Positions 53,468 through 60,773 of a DNA stretch of 64,000 nt are shown piece by piece (within the stretch, counting starts at the first letter, position 1; each line of letters starts with the position of its first letter). A program made the translations under genes and the position numbers. The notes beneath the pieces were generated by a model. It was not told where the DNA came from. It made no database searches and saw only the letters and a program-made list of their open reading frames with translations. The stretch comes from Favolaschia claudopus (Eukaryota > Basidiomycota > Agaricomycetes > Agaricales > Mycenaceae), in assembly GCA_037176885.1 (NCBI GenBank), contig JAWWNJ010000013.1, positions 186,001 to 250,000 of the forward strand, written 5' to 3'.

Positions 53468-54059
53468 TGAATATTAAAGCCGAGCCGGAAAGTATGGAGA
53501 AGTAGGACAGGACATAGGCGAGGTCATGGAGTGAATATTGATTCGCCAAAGAAGAACGGAAGCCAATAATAAAAGCCGATGCAACGAATAGTGGAGTGAA
53601 AAACAGCAAGAGATTGATAAAAGCCCAGCATTGCCATTTTGACACCAAGGCTTCGGGGCGTGTCGCAAACAGGGTACCACGAGCTAGAGATACTGCTTGT
53701 CAGGGAGCCGGAAATATTGCTTTAAAGCTGCCTACCGGGTAATGCCTTGCGTTTAGGCGGATCCTCGTACTTGACCAGATATTCGTGCATGGCGCGTTGT
53801 GCAAGCAGAAAATTCGAGGGGATCTTAAATACTAACCCAAACTCCACTGCCATGCTGCGTGCACACCGTATCCTATGAAACCGCTTCGTATTTGCAAAAA
53901 GAAATAATCACGGGTGGTGGTAAGTGTTTCATTATTTACTACTAGCTGGCTGAAGTAGGAGAGAAGAGAAGGTTCAAGGTGATGAGGGCCACGAGAATTC
54001 GGCAGCTCTTTGAGCCTGGGGCTTCGAGTAGCTTCAAGATGCATTGACGAAAAGTCCAC
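53457..54059 (-). CDS. Possible small membrane protein gene inside the hAT element
   Basis: Two coding-like frames on the minus strand: 54059-about 53832 (MDFSSMHLEATRSPRLKELP..., FSQLVVNNETLTTTRDYFFL, GFIGYGVHAAWQWSL) and about 53680-53457 (VSKWQCWAFINLLLFFTPLF, then ASAFIIGFRSSL and VLSYFSILSGSALIFIG). The second has two clear membrane spans. Between them HEYLVKYEDPPKRKALP could be a middle exon. I do not recognise the protein and the splices are not proven. It lies between the ubiquitin-like frame and the palindrome and may be the 5' part of the same transcript or an unrelated captured gene. Confidence 0.35.
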
Positions 54060-54097
54060 GTCGACGTATTGGTCGATGTCGGAAAGGACTCAAAGGA

Positions 54098-54707
54098 CAC
54101 TCGGCAAAAACCGTTGTTTAGGATCGTCCTAAATTGAACGAAAAACTTTAAATTTTGGCAACGAATTAAGTTGGCCCCAAACTGTTACAAAAACATTAAG
54201 TAAAGGACGAACAAAAACTGTTCCCAAAACATCAAGTTTTGGCAACGGTTTCCGAAAGTCTGAAAGGAAAAGAATAAGACACACCTAAACACTTTCCAAA
54301 ACGTTTGGTTTTGGGAACGGTTTTGGTCGCTCCGAAACAATAAGTTTCGGCAACAGTTTCGGCGGTGTTGCCGAAACCTTTGATTTCGGTGCTTCCAAAA
54401 GGACTTTTGGGCCTTCTAGAACAATAAGTTTCGGCAACACCGCCGAAACTGTTGCCGAAACTTATTGTTTCGGTGCGACCAAAATCCTTCCCAAAACGAA
54501 CCGTTTTGGGAGCCGTTTAGGTATGTCTGATTCTTTTTGTTTTGGACCTCCAGAAACTGTTGCCAAAACTCAATGTTTTGGGAACAGTTTTTGTTGGGCC
54601 TTTAATTAACATTTTTGGAACAGTTTTGGGTCTACTTAATTCAATGCCGAAACTTTAAGTTTTTCGTTTGATTTAGGACGGACCTAAACTACAGCTTTTC
54701 CCGAGTG
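54098..54707. repeat. 610-bp imperfect palindrome (foldback MITE) inside the hAT element
   Basis: Starts CACTCGGCAAAAACCG and ends with the complement (CTTTTCCCGAGTG). The inverted similarity runs through TTTAGGATCGTCCTAAAT, ACGAAAAACTTTAA and the repeated words CCGAAACAATAAGTTTCGGC to a centre near 54400, where further small palindromes nest. No coding frame and no clear target duplication. It could be a foldback element nested in the hAT, or the relic of a head-to-head duplication. Confidence 0.75.
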
Positions 54708-54759
54708 CGGAGCGAAAGGCGGTGTTGATTGTTGCCAGCAACAACAGCCGAGCCGACGT

Positions 54760-54850
54760 CAATCGTTCCGTCTAACCCGTCTCAGCCGTAAAACGGACGG
54801 GCCGGGTACCCGTCCACGGCTTAATCCGTGCCGTACCCGTCCGTATAACA
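54760..54850. repeat. Internal cluster of hAT subterminal words
   Basis: GTCTAACCCGTC, AAACGGACGGGCCGGGTACC and CGTACCCGTCCGT recur here, as in the subterminal zones at both ends of the hAT. The patch looks like the diverged right end of a shorter parental element. Confidence 0.5.
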
Positions 54851-55478
54851 GTGGTAGGCCCGCGCACGCGCGGCAGAGCCCACTATCCGTCCTTATGTAG
54901 ACGTACATAAGGTTCACCATGGCGGTTCACCTTCGCCGCTGAAACGGCGGACAGTATAGTTGACTCTTGAGAGTCAGACGGTGTTTCGATGTCATGGGGC
55001 CGTTGACACCAGAATGCAAGCGGCGACCGAGCGTCGAATCAGAATGCAGCGAGCCTCGACTCGGAAGGATGCGACTCGTACCGTCGGCGAGTCGTATGTG
55101 GCGCTTTGCAGTTTCGCGGACAGCCTTGAAGTTGGGACAGCCAAGGCAAAGGCCGCAAAGGGAAGGTGAGAAAAACGGCTCGAATGACAAGCGTGGGACA
55201 ATACAAAGTCACACGCACGCCAAGAATCAACCATGATCACCGTGACATACCGCTCCACAGCCGTCGTTTTGCCATGAACAGAGGATGCGTCGAGTGGCAC
55301 CAAAATGCGAATTCTCTCATCCAGCACGCAGTATAATGACGGCCTTTGGCGGCCGAATTTTGGCCGATGTTTCTTAAATCGACCGTGACTGCAATCAACA
55401 CTCGCGATTTCATTCAAGTTTATTAGTACTAAGTACTGTACTACCTGGCATGCGTGGTGAACACCAAAACGGTACAGT
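54851..55478. other. Spacer between hAT backbone and cargo
   Basis: No gene recognised. Frames around 54960-55240 on both strands have no motif. It ends at the stop codon of the GNAT gene. Confidence 0.45.
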
Positions 55479-56413
55479 CTATTTTCCGGTGCGCTTCCTG
55501 AAACAATACGCATTCGCCTCTCCGCGAGGCGTCTTGATCACTTCAGGTCCGAGGACCTCGAAGCCAAGTTTTTTGTAGATGGGAACCTACGAAGCGGTCA
55601 GCGAGACAGCAATGACAATCGATTCAACGAACTGCTGCCTCGCCCATTGTCTCGAGGACAACATCAGAGGAAGTGAGCTTTGCCTGTTAATGTATGAAAT
55701 TTGAAGTGGCACGATGTGATTGAAATGTTGACCTTTTCTTCAACAGCGGACATCAACGCTGTTCCATATCCTTTCTTCTGGTGCTGAGGGAGAACTCCGA
55801 AGGTCTGCAGGTGGTACGAGGCTTGTTGTTGACCAGGACCATACAGGCGCTCAGGAACCGTATCGGCAAGAGACAGAAACTAGTCAATAATCAGAGAAGT
55901 ACAGGCATAAACATGGTCGGCACCACATTATCCCACCAGTTCTGGCATGCAGTATCGAGAACATTCATGGTCTGATTCCAGCCTGCATCACGCTGTTCGT
56001 TGCTAAAGTCGTGTTTGCGCTCAGGATTAAGCAATGAAGAAGTAACGAACCCGGACAGAAATTTTTGGCCGGGGCCGAACCATAACGCTACTCCGACTAT
56101 ACCCGGAGTCCCAGGGAGTTCGGCAACATAGAGCTCGCCACCGATGACAGTCGCTTTGACATGAGCCAGCAGGAACGGCTCTACCAGACTTTGATCGCCC
56201 CCGAGTGCAGGCAAAAAGTACTCTGGACGAGTTTCAGTAGGGTTCATGTACAGAGCGGAATGGAACACAAACTTCTTTCAAAAGCCTCGTGAAGTACTCG
56301 GGTGGCGTCCCGGGTCTCATCGTCTGAAAACCGATCTCACAAGGGACTCAGAGCTCAATCTTTCTGAAGGACTTGCCGGTGGGTTGAGTGAGTTGTCTCA
56401 CTGAGATGGACAT
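55479..56413 (-). CDS. GNAT-family N-acetyltransferase, hAT cargo; possible frameshift near the start
   Basis: The protein would transfer an acetyl group from acetyl-CoA to a small amine or peptide. Exon 1 may be MSISVRQLTQPTGKSFRKIE (ATG 56413). The core then reads TRDATRVLHEAFE, PFLLAHVKATVIGGELYVAE, PGIVGVALWFGPGQKFLSG and, after an intron, NEQRDAGWNQTMNVLD. The acetyl-CoA loop region is SYHLQTFGVLPQHQKKGYG (Q/RxxGxG/A as QKKGYG), and the end is IYKKLGFEVLGPEVIKTPRG. Introns at about 56005-56050 and 55880-55926 keep frame. Between EAFE and FHSALYMNPTETRPEYF the frame jumps by one base in an A-rich run (about 56268-56280), so the copy may be inactive or the sequence in error. It is inside the hAT, between the palindrome and the secreted-protein gene. 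Confidence 0.72.
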
Positions 56414-56457
56414 TGCTGAGTTCCTTTTGTCAAGGGTCAGTGTTCACCCACCCACCG

Positions 56458-56466
56458 CTTTATAAG
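56458..56466 (-). promoter_or_regulatory. TATA box of the GNAT gene
   Basis: Minus strand CTTATAAAG, about 48 bp before the proposed ATG at 56413. It supports that ATG. Confidence 0.45.
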
Positions 56467-56838
56467 TACATGGGTCCCATCATGATGCAGGTACAGCCCA
56501 CCGAAGAGTGGCGCAAGGTCGAATCGGCCGAACTATTTCCGTAAATAGTTCTGCACGGCGACTCGAATTTAGTAACGTCACGATCTGGCGCCCACAAAGA
56601 GGTAACTTGAAGATGACTCCCAACTCACTTCGACGATAAGGCGCGCCAAATTCTCGAGCCACATGCAACTAATCACAATCCAGAAATATAGATTTTCATT
56701 GATATGCACCAGATTCTAATTTATATCACTCAGTTCTGAACTTCATTCACATGCGACAAGGTGAGTTCAACAGCTATAACGATCAAGTAAGACTAAATAA
56801 GGCAATCATTCACAAGGAAAGCTTCACCTTTGCGGAAC

Positions 56839-57054
56839 TCAGAGGAAGCATCTGCTTTCCTCAATCCCACGTTCGGCAGGATTCACAGGTTTGTCTGTCG
56901 GATTCATCAACCAAGTGAATAAGCGCGGTTGAGACATTAAATTCGAATAAATGTATATACCGAGAGGGCATGACTCTCTACGAATCACAACCGATTCAAC
57001 GGTGATAGCTACGGCGAGGAGAACAGCGCAGCGGAGCAGATGAGTGAGTTGCAT
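56839..57054 (-). CDS. Small secreted protein, 71 residues, hAT cargo
   Basis: ATG 57054 opens MQLTHLLRCAVLLAVAITVE, a good signal peptide. The mature part begins about SVVIRRESCPLGIYIYS and ends GIEESRCFL. It has a dibasic RR soon after the signal peptide and only two Cys. No family is recognised. A canonical TATA box lies about 60 bp upstream, so the gene looks real. A GTATAT donor after CPLG with an AG acceptor near the end could remove most of the middle, so the mature sequence is not certain. It sits between the GNAT and UstYa-like genes within the transposon. A role as a peptide precursor processed at RR is conceivable but not shown. Confidence 0.5.
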   Translation of the reverse strand: MQLTHLLRCAVLLAVAITVESVVIRRESCPLGIYIYSNLMSQPRLFTWLMNPTDKPVNPAERGIEESRCFL

Positions 57055-57112
57055 GTTTAGGATTCTGGCGAGAGGACGGTTGAAACCTGCAGGCCATTGA
57101 CAGAGACGCACC

Positions 57113-57121
57113 CATTATATA
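57113..57121 (-). promoter_or_regulatory. TATA box of the small secreted protein gene
   Basis: Minus strand GTATATAAT, about 60 bp before the ATG at 57054. Confidence 0.5.
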
Positions 57122-57557
57122 CTCGCCAAATCAAACCAAAAATATTTCGAGGACCGTCTTGACGGTCGGATGATAACACGTACCGGCATCATCCGCTCAG
57201 CATTCTAGGACTTCCCATTCCAGAACTAGCTCCCGAAGATCTACGCCACTGTCTCGTTGTCCTCGAACCGGTAATTTGAAGGGACCTCTCTTTGTCTTTA
57301 CTGACATGAGTGAAAATAACTGAGGGATCGCGTGTGATCAATCACGGAACTGCCAGCAGACTTGATATCCCGGATGATCACTAGCAACACAGCAACTACT
57401 GAGCTCGGGATACATTTTCGACTTCTGGCCGCCGGAATAAACAGTTATTCAGATTTTCCTAGTAGCTTTGATGAACTCGGAGATCGTTGTACGGTAAGTA
57501 TTGCCCCCTTGTTCCACCTCAAGCGTCTAGATATACATTGACGTTGCCAGACGACCC
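57122..57557. other. Divergent promoter region with a likely 5' UTR intron
   Basis: Between the secreted-protein and UstYa-like genes. A GTAAGT donor at 57494 and a CCAG acceptor at 57549-57550 fit an intron in the untranslated leader of the UstYa-like gene, 7 bp before its ATG. Confidence 0.45.
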
Positions 57558-58201
57558 ATGAAGCACATTTCCACCACCGGCATGTACACCAAGCACAAGA
57601 ATTGCTCTGCCCTCCTGCCTTTAGCTGTTTCATTCATCCTATTGTCCGTCGCGGTAACCATTCTTTCGCTATTCGCAAGAAACCCGACTACAGGTGCGTA
57701 TCACCACGCATTCTCTACCTGAACTTCAATCCGGTTGCACTAGAAGCTTCGCGGCCACTTACCTTCGACGTAAATGTCGGAGACCTCGTTGGCTTTACAG
57801 TCTTCAACACTGCTCGCTATGGTCTCAACGACGAGGGTGCAGAGGACTATGCCAAATTGATGCCCTCAGGTGGCCATACTGTTCACCTGGCTTCCGAGGA
57901 TGGCCAGGACATCCATGCATTCACCGTCACGCTTTTCCACCAGCTTAAATACCTGGAAATCTGCCACCACGAGTATTTGAAGAAACCTCGCTCGCCACCG
58001 ACACCCCTTCTTCGGCATTGTTTGAACTACTTACGACAATCGGTGCTCTGCCATGCAGACACCAGGTTGGAGTCAATCAAAAATGCGGAAGTGCAATCGA
58101 GCAAGGAATACGAAACGGTTTGCCGAGATTGGACACAAGTCTACGATGCCGCTGAGAGAAATCATGCTTCATATAAAAAATTGGTGAATAATACCGTGTA
58201 G
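57558..58201 (+). CDS. UstYa-like protein (DUF3328), hAT cargo
   Basis: Two exons (57558-57693, 57744-58201) give 197 residues. The N-terminus has one membrane span, ALLPLAVSFILLLSVAVTIL, in type II orientation. The lumenal part reads TEASRPLTFDVNVGDLVGF, then HAFTVTLFHQLKYLEICHHE and LRHCLNYLRQSVLCHADTRL, ending VCRDWTQVYDAAE. UstYa-family proteins are copper-type oxidases or cyclases in fungal peptide and other secondary-metabolite pathways; they carry two HxxHC motifs. Here the second is recognisable (LLRHCLNYLRQ with preceding His). The first has Tyr where Cys is expected (FHQLKYLEICHH), so activity is doubtful. It is the gene nearest the right end of the hAT. Confidence 0.75.
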
Positions 58202-58544
58202 CGGCGGGGGCACCGAGGTGTACGTGCACAGGATAGAGCGACGCGACCTGACTCGCGAAGCGATACGCAGCGCATGACCGTGGCGAGAAGCGTGGGACGA
58301 AAAAGCGAGAAAAGGAAACCATGGGAGCAAACGTGACCGCGTAACAAGGACATGATGGCATCGTGAGAGGAAAAGCAAGAAAAAGGTAATTTAAAGGCGG
58401 CCCGCCGCCGGGCCTGAAATTTTACTGATTGGGCGCACCCCAAAACCCACTAAGGATAGTGGGTACTGAGGTTGATCAAGAGCTCAGACGGTACGGGTTC
58501 CGTCCGTCCGTCCCGTCCGTTTTTTCCGTCCAAAGACGGATCCG

Positions 58545-58563
58545 CGGACGGGTTAGAGCCCTA
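58545..58563 (-). repeat. Right terminal inverted repeat of the hAT element
   Basis: CGGACGGGTTAGAGCCCTA, the exact complement of 49300-49318, preceded by CCGTCCGTCCGTCCCGTCCG words. Confidence 0.92.
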
Positions 58564-58571
58564 TCTAATAC
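58564..58571 (+). other. Right target site duplication of the hAT element
   Basis: TCTAATAC, identical to 49292-49299. Confidence 0.92.
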
Positions 58572-58617
58572 TTATCTCTCTTCGTCTTGTTAGCGTCGTA
58601 CATTCTTTCGAGCACCC
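58572..58617 (+). repeat. Split direct repeat A2, remainder
   Basis: 46 bp identical to 44573-44618, continuing A2 after the hAT. Confidence 0.9.
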
Positions 58618-58683
58618 GCCCATTTACAATCCCCACACCTTGCTATAGTTACTAGTAAATACTCAAGTACTTTCCTGTATTCA

Positions 58684-58721
58684 CCAATACGGCGCTTCGC
58701 GTCGTCTTACTATCCATTCCG
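58684..58721 (+). repeat. Repeat B2, first part
   Basis: CCAATACGGCGCTTCGCG... to ATTCCG, identical to the start of B1 (48836 on). It is then interrupted at 58722. Confidence 0.85.
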
Positions 58722-60132
58722 GGCTCCCACCATCATCATCTCCGAACGTGAATGCGCCATGGCCCACACACGCCAGAGAGACGCGGCCATACAGAGCCCA
58801 AAGTCTTCAGAGCTACCTGGACATGAGCCTTTCCACGTATCGAGGGTTTCGAATATGAAAAATTCATAAAAAATTCTAAAAATTGTCTTCGAGCATTTCG
58901 GCGCACTACTGTTTGCCTCAGAATGCCTCCGCTACATCCCACACCAACCAACGGGACAATTCAAAGAGTTATGCTCTCGAGTCTCGATTTCCGTGCTCTC
59001 GACGCCCCAATCAATTTTCACGAACAATCGACATCCGAAGTCTTCCTCACACATCCAGCTCATTTTCTGGTCTTACGACGCGAGACTTGACCACAGCATC
59101 CTTCTAGGACGCTGCTGTCCGTTGGTGCATGTACTTTCGCTCGCCATCGTCCTCGACATCGACTGGAGGTTGCCCAGTGCTGGCCCACCCTTTGCTGCAT
59201 AGCTGCTGACTCATCCGGCACTGCAATTTTGATCGGTGTCCTTTCGGCGATATTCGGTCTCTTGAGCGAGGTACTCAGGTTGTTCGTCCAACCCACCCGT
59301 GCTATAGCGCCTGAAAGCTGGTATCAGCGCTCCAGCCTTGAAATTTATCGATGTCTTTATCTCTCTTTCCACAATTTTAAGGCACGCGAACACTATCGTC
59401 GACCTTTTAGAACCGTAAACGTTGAGCCTGAGGAAATCAAGTGAGCCAAATTTAACGGAAACGGCTAAACATCAGCTGTAATTTATCGTGCGCCTCATTG
59501 AACCTCTTGCCCACGGTTTGCTTGTCGCATAGATGTGCGCACTTCACGGAGATTGGATTAAATCCTTGTAAGGTTAATTGTTTTTGCTCAACCTCCTGTC
59601 ACGCGACTCATACGTGCTTCCCTTGTCGCTCAAGGCCTACGGTACGAATCTTTGCATTAACACCATGCAAACTACCAGCCCAGAGACTCGAGACTGGGAT
59701 CACTCCGCTTTGGAGAGTTCCGAAACATTGACTTTTCTAGTGAACAATTCTTGAACTCCTCAAAGGCGACAACTCGCACCTTTGAAATACAATCTGCTGG
59801 CCACTGAAGGGATTTCATCAAGGGAATTCAAGTCCAACCTGCGACGAGAGCCTCAGTATTATCATATTTTCAAAGGTATCGACCCTCTCTTTGTTGAGTC
59901 CTCGAACTGCTTACTTGTTGAGGTACCAATTCTTCCGTGTTTCTGCTTCTCTTGATTTCCTTCAGTTCTACAGCGATGCATCGGCGGGTGTGATCGTGAG
60001 CTCGGCTGCGGGGGTTTTGAGAAGTCCAGGGACCGAACAGTACAGTAGTGCCTCTGTATTGTCAGTTACTCCCTGGGCCCGGCGTTCCTGAGCGGGACCG
60101 TGCCGTGTAACCTACCTACCTACCTACCTACC
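58722..60132. other. 1.4 kb insertion within repeat B2, origin unknown
   Basis: Splits B2 between ATTCCG and GAGCCGG. It has no inverted ends and no clear target duplication. A frame near 58921 (MPPLHPTPTNGTIQRVMLSS, then LDFRALDAPINFHEQST and VFLTHPAHFLVLRRE) looks like a protein fragment, which I cannot name. The right edge is a (CTAC)n run. It could be a captured gene piece or repair filler. Confidence 0.5.
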
Positions 60133-60245
60133 GAGCCGGCCGCGGCTCTTTTCCGAAGCGCCGTCTTACTATCCATTCCGAGCCGGCCGCGGCTCTTTTC
60201 TGGCTACCTCGCGCACCTCTGAACCAACGGGATGAAGACGATTAG
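60133..60245 (+). repeat. Repeat B2, second part with a tandem rearrangement
   Basis: GAGCCGGCCGCGGCTCTTTTC occurs twice (60133 and 60179 on), separated by a partial copy of the upstream B sequence (GCGCCGTCTTACTATCCATT). The end, GATGAAGACGATTAG, is the same as that of B1 and marks the right boundary of the retrotransposon. Confidence 0.8.
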
Positions 60246-60773
60246 AGGGTAATTCGTTGTGATTTGCATGGGTGACCAAGCTCAAACGATTACGTTCAAC
60301 CCTTGCGTTCGTGTTGGTCCGTGCTTGTTCCGTTTTTTCGGCGTCCAAGCTGTTAACTGATAGTTTCATCTGGATATTCGGCAGGATCTTTCGGAATTCA
60401 ATGGTGCTGTATATTTGTGTCGAAGACTGTTCAGTGTTCTCTTTCCTAGGCTATACTTTCTTGAATTCAAGGTATCCGAGTCCTGTATACAGTACTACTT
60501 ACAAAGCATCGAGCAATTCAGAAATTCCGTGTCAGACCTGTCGATCCATTCGTGAACAGGCAAGCAAAACGCGTAAAGAACGAGATTTTCAGTGAGATGA
60601 GAGCACAGTTTCAACTGGTGGGTCTCACTTTCAGGTTACTGCGATCAGTTTGGTTGCCGGATAAGATTGTTACGTGCACCGCTTTCGTCAAGGAGATTTG
60701 CAATCCCAGGCCCTAAATTTCGCCGCAGCCGTGCTGCTGCGCGGCGTCTGTGCCCGTTTCTTCCTCGTCCCTC
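60246..60773. other. Original downstream flank of the F-box gene, then TF promoter
   Basis: Begins AGGGTAATTCGTTGTGA, which fits the pre-insertion end of the F-box gene (…GNSL stop). No other gene seen up to the TF start. Confidence 0.5.

Larger units (their letters stand above)
49300..58563 (-). mobile_element. hAT DNA transposon with cargo, inserted in repeat A2
   Basis: 9264 bp bounded by perfect 19-bp inverted ends (TAGGGCTCTAACCCGTCCG) and an 8-bp duplication of TCTAATAC. Subterminal zones are full of CCCGTCCG/CGGACGGG words at 49300-49450 and 58490-58560, as expected for transposase binding. On the minus strand lie the transposase (52873-49516), a ubiquitin-like frame (53467-52901) and a membrane-type frame (54059-53457). 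Then come a 610-bp palindrome, an inner patch of end-like words (54760-54850) and a cargo of three genes: GNAT, a small secreted protein and a UstYa-like protein. Autonomous fungal hATs are usually about 3-5 kb; the extra 3.7 kb on the right is foreign. The element is young, since ends and duplication are perfect. Confidence 0.85.
44212..60245 (+). mobile_element. Ngaro-like tyrosine-recombinase retrotransposon, interrupted by nested insertions
   Basis: Structure A1 (44212-44618), gag, RT-RNase H, tyrosine recombinase, B1 (48836-48938), A2 (48939-49299 plus 58572-58617) and B2 (58684-58721 plus 60133-60245). Split direct repeats in this A1-ORFs-B1-A2-B2 order, no integrase, no protease and no methyltransferase are the hallmarks of the Ngaro group of DIRS-order elements, which integrate through a circular DNA intermediate using their recombinase. 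A1 and A2 differ by one visible base (G/A at 44357 versus 49084), so the insertion is young. Without the nested hAT (9.26 kb) and the insertion in B2 (1.4 kb) the element would be about 5.4 kb. It lies on the plus strand, directly after the F-box gene stop. Confidence 0.88.
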
